From Neurospora tetraspora (Eukaryota > Ascomycota > Sordariomycetes > Sordariales > Sordariaceae), in contig NW_026944383.1 of NCBI RefSeq assembly GCF_033439725.1, forward strand, positions 7,874,001 through 7,938,000: a DNA stretch of 64,000 nucleotides, read 5' to 3'. Made by a program: the position numbers and the translations under genes. The notes under the pieces were generated by a model, which saw nothing but the letters and a program-made list of their open reading frames with translations, had not been told where the DNA came from and did not search any database. How positions within the stretch are numbered: the first letter of the stretch is position 1; each line of letters starts with the position of its first letter. Below, in pieces: positions 10,405-21,104 of the stretch.

Positions 10405-11970
10405 TTTTGAATGGCGGTTTGTTTTGGTGTTGTTTGTACACACAGTCTTGGATATATGTTGTGTTGTCAAGTTGATCAGAGAGATTGGAGAAAAGGACGG
10501 GTATCAATCCGAGTTATATCTTGCTCGGATTTGTCTCGTGTTGATATATGAATGAGAGAGAAAGTAGTGTTCACCTCATGTATAAGTCGGACGACTGACT
10601 ACCTATGACGACATGGCCAGATTTGGAAAGTTCAGGGTCCGCCGCACGCTAACACTGTGCTGCTTGAGAGCGAAATGGGGGACCGTTAGAGCTGAATGTC
10701 TCCGTGGCATTGCTACTACCGCATCAACTCTCGAAATTGAGGTTCGGGTAAACACTTTAAGAGCAGGCATAAGCAGGGTTAAAGGTGTCGGTCAACTATG
10801 TACATGCTTCTTTACTGCTTCTTTATTCCTTTAACCCTGCTTATGCCTGCTTAAAAAGTGTTTACCCGAACCTCAATTTCGAGAGTTAATGCGGTACTCT
10901 GTTGGAATTATTTTGCTATTTGCATCAATATTGTACCTTGGCGGTAGAAACTTTGCAAGATCATTCGTCCAAAGTTCGATGTACTTGCCAGATGAATGGT
11001 CCCTTGGATCGATGGGACTTTGCCGTTTGCTTCCATCGACGCTTGGGCCTCCCCCGTTGGGCAGTGGATCGAATCGGGGACTGAATGGCTGAAAAGTGGA
11101 GATTACACGTGACTTGGGTGGCCGGGAGCGGTTGGCTAGCGGCACGGCAGAGTGGATCAAAGAACAAGCGTGGAAAGTGCAGCCAGCAAGGAGTGCCAGG
11201 CGTGCCAGGTACTCGTCCGTCAGTATTCCATTCACTCTGCACTAGGAATCTCCACGCGCGCCGCCACGAAATCCAACTTGTACCCAGACAACCTCATTGC
11301 GCGACGGCGACAAGCAACGCCAGCCTGGGGCAACAATTCATCAACACTTCCATGTAATTGTTCGTTATTCCCTTTTTCCTAAGCCTTCACTTGTTCAGAT
11401 ACGCTTTCCAGCCATCGTTATTGTTGCCTTGGTTTTACTCGATCCCCCTTCTTCTTGTACAGCGACGAGAGGTGTTGGCGCTGAGCGAGCTCTCTCTGCT
11501 GTGTTCTCGTTGTTCATTGACCGTCTCCTCCTCCACCGCCACCATCATCAGTTACCACCACCAGCATACCAAGCAGCACACAACACAAAACATCACGGCT
11601 GCCTCATAAATACTTGCCACATCTTTGTCTTCTTCTACAATCACATCCGCTTCTCTCCATCTTTTACTCCAAGCTCAGATCATCCTCACCCAAGAGTCAC
11701 CGTTCTAACCGCAATCATGTCGCCAAACAGAAGCCAATCTCTACGCGCAAGCAGCTGTCCGGCTTCCGCTACCATTACTTGACAAGCAGCATACCACGCT
11801 TGCCTGTCATTCAGAAAACATCCAACGTCCAAAATCAACACTTATACGTCGCGCTTCCATAATCCGGTTCCGACCATTTCCCATCCCACTTCTCTATACT
11901 TTCATCGACACGGTTAGAGACGGAAACAGGCCATTCCAACCCACCTTCACATATCGGATTCCAATCAGCC
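10405..11970. other. intergenic between TspO and ARS2 genes
   Basis: Divergent promoters and a long leader of the ARS2 gene, interrupted by the inverted-repeat element at 10717-10896. The stretch 11350-11960 is C/T-rich and looks like a transcribed leader. No gene is recognised. Confidence 0.5.
10717..10896. mobile_element. 180-bp foldback element, MITE-like
   Basis: Two arms of about 69 nt (10717-10785 and 10828-10896) are inverted copies around a 42-nt loop. Both ends read TACCGCAT / ATGCGGTA, so the outermost TA could be a TA target duplication around a CCGCAT-starting terminal repeat, as in Tc1/mariner-type MITEs. The arms differ at only a few places, including a C/T difference near the outer end and a small change in the run after CACTTT. 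There is no coding capacity. Confidence 0.7.
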
Positions 11971-14823
11971 ATGGACTCGTCCTACCACCCTTACCGAGAG
12001 GGTTCTGCTCGGTCACCTGGTGATCGTGGCTGGGGCAGAGGGGATGACAGACTCAAAGACGAGAGGGACAACTTTTATCGTGGCAGATCTCCTGGTACGT
12101 CCATAATCTCATCCTTTTCGTGTTGCACTACAGTAGACCGTCCCTCCACATCGCTCAGCCCCATGATCATGCGTTCATTCCTTCACACCTTACTTACTCC
12201 TGCATCAGCCGACCGCAGCAGACGTCGTTCAAGATCCCCGGCCGCGCCCCATCGGTACGAGCCCAGAGCCCGCACACGAGACGATTATCCGACCCGCGAT
12301 CCCCGCGATACGCGTGACCCCCGCGACCCTCGCGACCGCGATGACCAGTCGAGACGCATTCGATCCCCTCCGGCCAGTATTGACCGCTATGTTCCTGGCC
12401 AAGATGTGGCCCCAATCCAACCTCTCACCAATCCCATCCCCGACCCGATTAAACTCCCGTACCAAGTCGGCTTTTCATATTACGGCGAGTGGTGGAGGGC
12501 AAACGAGAAAATCAAGGAGGAAAAGGAGAGGTTGCGCACTGGCCGCCGCCGTGAGCCCGACCGTGTCCGCGGTCCAGAGGAGCGTGAGAAGGAGAAGGCC
12601 AAGATTCAGGCCGCCTACGATGCCTACAAGGAAGAGCTTCAAGCCAAGATGGCACAAACATTTGTCAAACAACACAAGGACGAGCAATGGTTCAGGGAAC
12701 GCTATGTCCCAGAAATCAGAGATGGTTTCAGGAAGCAGCTCAACGAATTCCGCCGTGGCGCCTACACCCAGTGGGAGCAAGATCTTGAGACGGGCACATT
12801 TGACGAGTTCTCTCTGGAGGGCATCCCCAAGAGCGAGAGCAATGGTGCTGGCGGTGTTGTGGAAAAGGAAGAAGGTGAGGCAACTGCTGCGAACGAGGTT
12901 CTCGGCGTCGGTGACTTGGTCCCAGCCAATAGTGCCGACATCAGGGACGAGAATCTGTTCCAGCCTACTCTCCTCATCAAGACTATTGCCCCGTCTGTCA
13001 GCCGTCAGAACCTCGAGGCCTTTTGCAAAGAGCACCTTGGCGAGGAAGAGGGCGGATTTAAGTGGCTTTCGTTGAGTGATCCGAATCCCAGTAAGCGATA
13101 CCACCGTATCGGTTGGATCATGTTGCACCCTGCGCCGGAAGCTCCCATCGCTCAGGATGAAATGAAAGACGAAGATGACGAGGGTGAAGCCAAGCCTCCC
13201 GTCCCCAGCACCGCTGAGAAGGCCTTGGAGGCAATCAATGGCAAGACTGTTAAAGACGAACAGCGCGGTGATTTCACCTGCCACGTAGGCGTACACAATC
13301 CACCCATGAACCCCAGGAAGAAGGCACTCTGGGACCTTTTCTCTGCACCTGAACGCATTGAGAAGGACCTCGAGCTTGTCAGACGCCTCGTCAACAAGTT
13401 TGAAGAGGACTTCGGCTCCGACTTCAATGCCACGCTCAAGATCGATGAGCGCGTAGAGGACCTGAGAGCCGCCGGCCGCTTGCAGCCTGCAGTTCCTGCT
13501 CCTGGCATCAAGAAAGAGAAGATCAAGAAGGAAAAGTCCATTGGTATGGATGAAGCCATGGACGAAGAGGGCGAAGAACATGGAGATGATGACGATGACA
13601 ATGAAGATGAGGGGACGGTTGATGACGAAGTCGATGATGAAGACTTGCTCGTCAAGAAGAAGCAGCTGGATCTCATGATTGAGTATCTTCGCCGTGTCTT
13701 CAACTTTTGCTTCTTTTGCGTCTTTGAGAGTGACTCCATCCATGAGTTGACGAGAAAGTGCCCTGGTGGCCATCTCCGCAGACCCCGTAGCACGCTCTCG
13801 TCGTCGGCCAAGGCCGTCGCTCGTGCGAGCGCGCTCGGTGAACCCTTCCCTTCCAAGAAGCGTAAGGACACCGAAGAGGTTGAGGAAGGTGAGGCGCCTG
13901 AGGGTGAACGCAAGTTCCGCACGTCTTCCAAGACAGAGCAACAGCTACAGCGGGCGTACAACTGGGTGAAGACCTTTGAGGACAAGATCATGCAGATCCT
14001 TGAGCCCGATACTGTTGACATCAGAAAGTTGGGCGGTAAGCCGGTTGAGGATGCCATTAACGATGAGCTCGCCAAGCACGTCAAGCAGGAAGACGAGAAC
14101 AAGTGGAGGTGCAAGGTGCCCGAGTGTACCAAGCTCTTCAAAGAGGAGCATTTCTGGAAGAAGCACGTCGAGAAGAGACACAACGAGTGGCTCGATAAGC
14201 TCAAGGAAGAGGTAAGTTCTCCCTGGCGGCTACTTCGAAGTTGACTGCATACTGACTTTCAAAAGATCGCGTTGGTCAATGCCTATGTCATCGACCCTGC
14301 ACACATTGCGCCGTCCAGGACCGACGCCAACTCCAATGGCCACTTCCCGCCTTCCAACAGCCAGCAACCGACTGGAACCCCCCGTGGCTTTAACCTCCAG
14401 AATTACGCAATGAACAGCATGCTGAACTTCCCCGGCTTCCCCATTCCGTCCATGTTCCCCAACATGATGAACGCCAGTGCCATGACCGGTGCGGCGTCCA
14501 ACTGGCATGCCGCTGGTGGTGACGACCGCAGTGGCGCAGGTGGTCCTATCCGTCGTGGCGGTCCCATGGGCGGTGCCGGAGGCAGATTCCAGAGCCGTAC
14601 TGGTCCCTACGACCGTCGCCCCAACCCTAGGTGGTCGGGAGGTGCTGATACCGGAATGGCCGGTCGCGGTCGCGGCGTAGGAGGTCCTGCCAACCGCTGG
14701 GGCGATGGCGCTGCTGGAAACGCGGCTATGGGTCCTCGTGAGGCCGTCCAGGGAAGGACGATCAAGAGCTATGAGGATTTGGATGCCTCGGCTGGAGGAA
14801 GCGGCGGTGAGCTCAACTACTAG
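11971..14823 (+). CDS. ARS2/Serrate zinc-finger protein
   Basis: Three exons: 11971-12094, 12209-14211 and 14266-14823, giving 894 aa. ARS2/Serrate binds the nuclear cap-binding complex and routes capped transcripts to processing or decay. The amino end is Arg/Ser/Asp-rich. A Ser-rich/ARS2 amino-terminal domain follows (LPYQVGFSYYGEWW near residue 135). The hallmark block YLRRVFNFCFFCVFESDSIH leads into ELTRKCPGGHLRRP. A C2H2 finger near residues 670-700 reads CKVPECTKLF with HVEKRH, and the tail is Arg/Gly-rich. The first intron is 114 nt, in frame and stop-free, so an unspliced reading gives a false 38-residue insert. Confidence 0.9.
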
Positions 14824-15930
14824 AGGCGATGGCCTCTCTCTAATTTGGTTGTCGTCCAGTTCGGTTCATACCCCTCGTGGACATTCATGAACGGAAGGAC
14901 TTGTTCATTTGACAGCCTTGATAATTATTTGCTACTTTCTTTATGTTTGCTAGGGACAAGGTCTTCTTCCGAACGGGGTGAAGCGGAAAATGAATGGGTG
15001 TGTGGTTACGTCTGGTCAGGTTCGAGAGTCAGGTTCGAGGAGCGCGTTCGTACGTAGTCGATCAGTCGATCGTGAAAGGATGGAAAGGATGGGTGTCATC
15101 TATGTTGTATGTTCCGAGGTTCGAGGTTCGAGGTTTTCACGATGCCCCTTTTACAGCTCATGGGGTCACATAAGTAACTTAGTTACAGTCTTGCAGACAG
15201 ATATTATTCAAGGAGCGGATTCTTTAGTTCTTTTTCGTGCGTCATTGACGTTACTTGACCGTGACTAACCCTTTTATGGTATACAATATCTGATATAGAC
15301 AGTGTGTCGTTGATCCGATCCAGATTTGTTTGTGTCCCCTTCAGATGGGTTGTTCAAGTGACGAACATTACTGAAGAAGTGATAAGCACTTTGAATATCG
15401 TAGTCCTCGCATAAACCTTCCTTTGATGCAGTTGCTCTGTTATACTTGTGTGTCTGTCGATCGACTAGGTGTAGCGTTGCAACACCGACTTCTGTCGATA
15501 TATCTCATAGTGTCACTGTAATCCATTGATGTCTACCTTGCTTTACGTGACGATCCCATCCAGTCTTCTTAGTATCATGCATGGCCCGGACCTCAAAAAC
15601 AAACGCCGGAGTGCTTGCTCACTTGACGTCCAAAAAGAAAGTCTGTTGCATATCTCAATGTCGAGGATGGTCTCTACACCAGACAGACATGACCGAGTCC
15701 CTCGCTGAGTGTCACTCCCATAGGGGTAACTCCTCCTCCTTCATGATACATCGCCGTCAACGACTAAAGTACTACCACCAATATATTTAAGAGACGACCG
15801 ACGGGAGGGAGTTACGACTTCCACCATCACCCAGCATTATCATATCCCGGCCCTAAGCCACCCGACCGCCCTCGAACAAGGAACCCACCCAGAACCAACA
15901 ACCCAACCCAACCCAACCCAACCCACAAAA
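14824..15930. other. intergenic, no gene seen
   Basis: 3' flank of the ARS2 gene and upstream DNA of the first small cysteine-rich gene. Just before 15931 is a run of about five CCCAA units (15901-15926). No tRNA-like or coding feature is recognised. Confidence 0.5.
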
Positions 15931-16131
15931 ATGTGCACAAAACGCATAACCCGCCACTCCCTCTGTCCCCACGAGACCTCCCGCCTCGAACGCTGTGCTC
16001 ACTGGCAATTGCAATTCTGTAACCCTTGGTACCCGGACAGGACGGTGATTACTACGCTACAAGGACAGACGTGTGGGGATGTGAGGTGTCCGCAGGCGGT
16101 GTGGGAGATGGTTAGGGGGTGGGATTGGTGA
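15931..16131 (+). CDS. small Met-Cys cysteine-rich protein, member 1
   Basis: 66 aa, ATG after AAAAA. It starts MCTKRITRHSLCPHETSRL and holds seven cysteines. Near the end is TCGDVRCPQAV followed by WEMVRGWDW. The later members at 18858 and 20457 show the same layout: Met-Cys start, an early C or CxC, later cysteines, then CGxxxC and a Trp-rich segment. There is no signal peptide, so it is probably intracellular, and the paired cysteines suggest metal binding. I know no function. It is much shorter than its relatives; a GTGAGT donor overlaps its stop codon, so a longer spliced form is possible, although the DNA just downstream is almost pure purine and lacks a good acceptor. Confidence 0.55.
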   Translation: MCTKRITRHSLCPHETSRLERCAHWQLQFCNPWYPDRTVITTLQGQTCGDVRCPQAVWEMVRGWDW

Positions 16132-16135
16132 GTTA

Positions 16136-16301
16136 GGAGAAGGGAGGGACAAGGGGAGGAGAAGAGGGGTAGAAGAGGGGGAAGGGGAAAGGGGAAGGAG
16201 GATGGGAAAGGGGAAGGAGGATGGAAGGGTAATAGGGAAGTGATGGAGGAGGGTCGAGGGGAAAAGGACGAAGGGGAAGGAAAGAGAGAAGAAGAGTGGC
16301 G

Positions 16302-16333
<32 letters not shown>

Positions 16334-16470
16334 GAGAAAGAAAAGGAGAGGGGAAAGGGAATGGCAAGCAGAGGAAAACTGAAACAGGGATGAACGTGCG
16401 AGAATAAGACAAGGAAAGTTGAAGGTTTGTGGTTTAAGGAAGGGAAGGGAAGGGAAGTAAAGACACGAAA
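16136..16470. repeat. polypurine tract with a 30-nt G run
   Basis: The plus strand is almost only A and G for over 300 nt, built from GGGGAAGGAGGATGG-like units, and contains an uninterrupted run of 30 G at 16303-16332. Such DNA can form triplex or G-quadruplex structures and is hypermutable in length. Confidence 0.9.
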
Positions 16471-17304
16471 GTGACGTCCGCCCACTACCTAGATTTCCAC
16501 CATCTATCATGTCTGGCTTGTGTGTGTTGCTCGCTTTATGACACCTTTATGAGCATTTTTCTCAACCATTGTAGTCACTGTTCGCCGAAACGCCTCTTAC
16601 TTCCCGCCAACAGGTAAACTACCCAGCGGGAAAACGAGAGTGTCGTTTGAACAAAGAAACCAGATGGATGACCTTTGTCGCCCTGCCCGCGCGGTAGGTA
16701 AGCAAACACTCAACCACCATCATCATCCTCGTGCGGTCAGAAGATGTCAACATACTGAACAGAATGGTGTGACTGCCTATATTACGTTGGCTCCTTCTTC
16801 TTTCTTTTTCGTTTTCCTGTTTGGGTTTTTCTTCTTCGCATAGTCGCACATCTCGTCCAAGTGATCTAAGCGCCTGTAAGGTCATTGAAAGCCGCTTCAA
16901 CCTCAATGCCTGCGAAGCGTTCGAGTGTCATATGTCCTACCAGACACTCGGCATTCATATCAAGACGGCTGAGTTAATATACTCGTTGAGGTCCATGATC
17001 AGCGTGGAGTGATGGGGTTATATGACACTCTTCGCGCGCGTCATATCCCGTTGGGCGTTGAGCTTGTGACATATCGAAGTTGCGAAGTCGTTGGAGGAGA
17101 CATCGCCGAAATGCTTAAAAGGGGGGAGTTGTCGGTCTGTCTTTTCTCAGTCCTCAGTTCCCCCGATAGCAAACCCATAGGTCTCTTACAACGAAACTAG
17201 CAGGACTAGCATCATTCACTGTCCGAGACCAGACACTTCTTCCTCTTTCATACCCAGTTCCTTCTTGGACCGACTCATACAGTCCTTCATTTCAAAGAAT
17301 CAAG
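16471..17304. other. intergenic upstream of cysteine-rich member 2
   Basis: No gene, RNA or repeat is recognised. The last 150 bp are C/T-rich and look like the leader of the gene at 17305. Confidence 0.5.
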
Positions 17305-18297
17305 ATGTGCATCCTCGAACACAACTTCTTCCTCTGCTACAACTACGACTCCGAAAAAGTCGCTTGCAAACACGAGTTGCAATGCCGAAAACAAGGAACA
17401 CCGCCCGAGATCATCCGATACAGGCTTCTCTTCAAAGTTTGCGAGAGCGCCCATTGCTCCATGTCTATGTATCGGAAAGCTGATAATGGCGAAATAAACA
17501 CCGCCACCTGGGCACGCAGCATCAACTGTGACAAGAGTTACCGAGACACTGAACTTTCCTCCCGTAAAGAAGAAGAAGATGAGGAGATGGATGAGATTGT
17601 CATAGAAGATACCAAGCAGGTTGATAGGGCAAAGGCAGTTCGTGCAATCAGATGGATGGAGGGTCGATATCCTAAAGAGCTGGCTGGAATTCGGCAACAG
17701 GTTCTGACAGGATGGCTGCAGGGCGAGCAACTGTCGTCAGGACAGTTGCTGACGAAGGTGGTGACGAATGAAGAGCAGGAGGGATGGGTATCGGTTGAGC
17801 GAGATGTTTATGAACTGAATGTGCGAGAGTGGCAGCTTCAGCAGGCTCAGCAGGCTCAACTCCAAGCCCATGCTCAGCAGCTCGCACATCAACAACAGTA
17901 TGCGAACCAGTATCAACTCCAGTATCACCCGGATCAGTACCATCCCCAGTCCGGGTATCATCCATACCAAGCCACGCTCCCGAGTTCATCCTCAGCTCAC
18001 TATCTCCCTGCTCCACACTCCACCCTCTACCTCACAGCACCTGGTGACTACGACGGACATGACGGACACCATGGGCATGCAGGCGTGTCAGGCGTGCCAG
18101 GTGTTGCGGGCCTTCTCACAGCTCCTCCGTCTGCTGGTGAAGCATCTGGGAGTAAAAAAAGCAGCAGCAGCAGAAACAAAGATACCTCTAGACACGGGAA
18201 GACCGAGAAGAAGAGGGAGAGAGACAAGGAAGATAAAGGAAGAACGGGAGGGAAGGAGAAAAGGCAGAGACAACACCAGGAGGTGAAATTGAGTTGA
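17305..18297 (+). CDS. Met-Cys cysteine-rich protein, member 2, with long Gln-rich and basic tail
   Basis: Single exon, 330 aa. The amino-terminal 75 residues carry the family pattern: MCILEHNFFLCYNYDSEK, then CKHELQC and CESAHC. After that it differs from the others: an acidic stretch (residues about 88-105, KEEEDEEMDEI), a helical segment with ARAIRW-like Trp-rich sequence, a Gln/Ala/His/Tyr-rich stretch (about 173-235), a Gly/His patch and a very basic Lys/Arg/Ser tail (about 283-330) that could be a nuclear signal. There is no signal peptide or membrane segment. Function is unknown; the layout would fit a metal-binding head on a nucleic-acid or scaffold tail, which is inference only. Neighbours on both sides are the same family. 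Confidence 0.7.
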   Translation: MCILEHNFFLCYNYDSEKVACKHELQCRKQGTPPEIIRYRLLFKVCESAHCSMSMYRKADNGEINTATWARSINCDKSYRDTELSSRKEEEDEEMDEIVIEDTKQVDRAKAVRAIRWMEGRYPKELAGIRQQVLTGWLQGEQLSSGQLLTKVVTNEEQEGWVSVERDVYELNVREWQLQQAQQAQLQAHAQQLAHQQQYANQYQLQYHPDQYHPQSGYHPYQATLPSSSSAHYLPAPHSTLYLTAPGDYDGHDGHHGHAGVSGVPGVAGLLTAPPSAGEASGSKKSSSSRNKDTSRHGKTEKKRERDKEDKGRTGGKEKRQRQHQEVKLS

Positions 18298-18857
18298 TGG
18301 GGGTAGGGTTGAAGGTTGAGGGGAGTGATTGAGAGTCGTCTGTGTATGAGATTCCGGGGATATGATATGGGGATACTGGGTTGCGGTTAGTCAAAGAGGG
18401 GGTTATGAGGGGGTGAAGAAGGGGTTGATTTGAGGATGGCCAGAAGAGAAGAGAAACAAGGCAAGCTTGACGGAAGGACTGGTCTATATCTGCAAGTTAG
18501 TCTGCTTTGACGTTAGCGATGAATCCGAGGGCCATGAGGAGGAAGAGGTAACTGACACGCTCTATCTTTGTTTTTCTTCCCTTTACCTATCGATATAGAG
18601 GCAGTTGATTCCCTATCTCTACTTGCCCACCCCCTTTCCCCGTCTAAGCCTCGCAATCAAATCAGATATTGTTGTTCACCATTTTCCGGTAGCACATCCC
18701 TTCCCACTTCTTCATACAACGCATAGCCGATACCATTATCAATATCCGTCACTCGTTTCACGCATACACATCAAGGCTACTTGCTGCGCTCACACCTCAT
18801 TCAAAGCCTTCCCCTCTGGTAAAGGCAAACTTGGAGCAGATTCTCCCTCCCTGTTAG
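18298..18857. other. intergenic, convergent 3' ends of members 2 and 3
   Basis: 3' flanks of two convergent genes. No further feature is seen. Confidence 0.5.
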
Positions 18858-19523
18858 CTAAATTGTATATAACAGACCCTCTGAATACATTCGACTCAAA
18901 AGAAGGTGGGTTTGTCCTATCGTTAGGCGACGAGGACCTTGACGGACCTCTTGCTCCTCGAGTCCCAGCGGCCGCGGGTCTTCCTCCTCGAGTATTCGCT
19001 TGTTCAGCGCTGGATAATTCCCGTAATAACTGCCGAGGTCCGGGTTGGGCACATCGAAAACAGGCCACCGCGGCGGCAGCGCATCTTCTGCATTCTTCAT
19101 CCGTTGATGTTGGTTCCACTGTGTCATGAAGATAAACCCGGGCTGGTCGTAACGGGGGTATCTGGGGTCCCATCGATGAGGGGCACGTTCGTGTGGATGG
19201 TTAATAACTACTGGTGAGAGTTGGTTGTTGGCGCCGGCGTCATACCAACGGTCGTAACATCGGACGAATGACCCCCAAGTTGCCTGATTAGCGAGCCCAT
19301 TATAAACTCGCCAGCCCCAATAGTTTCTCACGGCTTTGCAGGTTGGTCGGCCACAGTCGTTGGCGAGGATGTAACCGCAAGACAAGCCGGTTGTTCTCTC
19401 ATAGTACTCGTAGCAGGAAGGCGTGTACTCATGGCAAGACCATATTTCGTAGTCAGGGTGCTCTGGTATGGCCCGGGTGGCGTCACACCCACATTGATAA
19501 ACTACTCGCACCCGCAGACACAT
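18858..19523 (-). CDS. Met-Cys cysteine-rich protein, member 3
   Basis: Single exon, 221 aa, ATG at 19523. It starts MCLRVRVVYQCGCDATR and continues with SCHEYTPSC, LSCGYILANDCGRPTC and then NYWGWRVYNG. The cysteine order (C, CxC, CxnC, C, CGxxxC, Trp-rich) aligns with member 4 at 20457-21104, including identical spacing from the start to YQCGC. The middle is rich in Pro, His, Arg, Tyr and Trp (HRWDPRYPRYDQPG). The carboxyl third is acidic then amphipathic (LEEEDPRPLGLEEQEV, then THLLLSRMYSEGLLY). There is no signal peptide. No function is known to me. It looks intact and is the best reference for the family here. Confidence 0.75.
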   Translation of the reverse strand: MCLRVRVVYQCGCDATRAIPEHPDYEIWSCHEYTPSCYEYYERTTGLSCGYILANDCGRPTCKAVRNYWGWRVYNGLANQATWGSFVRCYDRWYDAGANNQLSPVVINHPHERAPHRWDPRYPRYDQPGFIFMTQWNQHQRMKNAEDALPPRWPVFDVPNPDLGSYYGNYPALNKRILEEEDPRPLGLEEQEVRQGPRRLTIGQTHLLLSRMYSEGLLYTI

Positions 19524-20456
19524 TCTTGGTTTCTGTCTGGTGTTGTGGCCTTTTGTAGGTCGTCGTCTGCCTAAGGTTGTGCGTGCGGAGCTTGGAATAG
19601 TCTAATAAGCATTCTGTTGTTAGCTTCCGCCTACGCAGAGTCATGGGGATGGAGAACAAGACTCACTCTCTGGTTCGAGAAAGAAGAACGATAGGGATCT
19701 TAAGGTGTAGACATCAAGGATGTACCCTCGCGCTCGTGCAGTGTTATGAGTAATGATGCCCGTGGCTTGAGTTTTCTTGGGCGGTGATGATGATGCAGAA
19801 GAAGCCCATGGAACACGGACTTTCTGCTTTCTTGGGGTCATGTTGAAGATGATCCATCCCCCCTCGACTGTAACTTCCACCAGCACGAGCTGAAGCACCA
19901 AATAAGTGCCTTCCACTTCAAGGCATCTGACGATCTTTGGGAAGGAGCAGCCTAATGTTTAACCATTTGATATCCATGACGACGTATACGTGGGCAAGAA
20001 CCGGCAAGGGGGTACCCGCGTCACTAGTAAAAGATCTCCAAGACTCAAGGACGGGGTAGCAGTGATGTTAAGCAATGACTTGTTGATACATCGCTCCAGA
20101 ATACCCGCAGAGGTGTGAAAAGAGGTACATAGCCAGTTCGCTTTTGTCAACAAGTACAAGCTGGGCCTGTCTGCGCCAAGTCATCCTACTAACAATATAG
20201 ACAGTCTGATCCTAATTCAAAACCGTCAATGTATCGGGTAGTACTTGATAGTACTGATGACATGAACTCCATCATAAACACATCTTGTTGAGTCAGTCAG
20301 AATAGGGCTCTTGCAAGTCTTCCTCTCCACCACCGGCTTAGATTACGTGGACCCCGTCTTCCGTCATTCTCTGATTCTCGCCGCTAGGAGTGGTTGATTG
20401 ACTCTCTCGGCTGGTCATTTCCCGTCGATCTAACTTGTGTTCTTCATTCATCTGCG
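19524..20456. other. intergenic between members 3 and 4
   Basis: Upstream region and likely leader of member 3 and 3' flank of member 4. I see no convincing gene. Confidence 0.5.
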
Positions 20457-21104
20457 TCAAGAGAGACGCAAAGGATAGGGAAACCGATCAGCGAGTTCTT
20501 GTTCCAGCCCTGGTCTCAAATACAGCGCATCAATCGGAGGCGGTAGACCATCCAAAAGATGCCCAAGCTCTTCTCGTGTATGATTCGGATAGAAAACCAT
20601 TTTCTCCCGCAGCATCTGTTGGCATTCTTCATCTGTCTTATCCTGTGACCATGGGGGTGTCAACCGCATGGGTGGTAGCGGATTCAGTTGCAAAAGGGTG
20701 GCATGGATAGGACCTGACAGAATACCGGCCTCGTAATCCACGGCCACGGCGGCGTCCGGCCCGGCTTGTTTCTAGTAACGATAGGCGGGATGCCAATACG
20801 GAGTATCGTTGTGGTATGGATGTGGTGGCGCGTCGTGCTGTATGGGTCTCTCGCGCGCGAGTTTCCAAACCCGGTAGTCACGACAGAACATGCGCCAGTG
20901 CTGAGGTCCCTTCCGACGCGTGTTGATGAGCCATCTCCAGTAGTGCTGTACGTTTTTGCAATGAGGACTTCCGCAATCCCGTGGGGAAAAGACGAGCTGG
21001 TCTTTATAGCGGCCGGGACACTTCAGCGGGCAGCGCATGAGATATGGTGGGGCTTGGGGGACAGGACATCCACATTGGTAAAACTCCTAGGTCTTGATGC
21101 ACAT
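20457..21104 (-). pseudogene. Met-Cys cysteine-rich member 4, two in-frame TAG codons
   Basis: A 216-codon frame from ATG at 21104 to TGA at 20457 is open except for TAG at codon 6 (21087-21089) and codon 111 (20772-20774). Its length matches intact member 3 (221 aa). Its start MCIKT-TAG-EFYQCGC has the same spacing as MCLRVRVVYQCGC, and RDCGSPHCKNVQHYWRW matches NDCGRPTCKAVRNYWGW. Sequence around the second TAG (WHPAYRY-TAG-KQAGP) still resembles member 3 (WDPRYPRYDQPG). Both stops could come from CAG by C-to-T in CpA, the RIP signature of Neurospora. Alternatives: an intron from GTAAGT (21243) to the first TAG would bypass stop 1 by joining a lone ATG to GAG, but I see no intron for stop 2; readthrough is possible. 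Confidence 0.6.

Noticed and set aside
12475-13941. 488-codon minus frame opposite the ARS2 gene
   Set aside because: Antisense shadow of a conserved coding exon.
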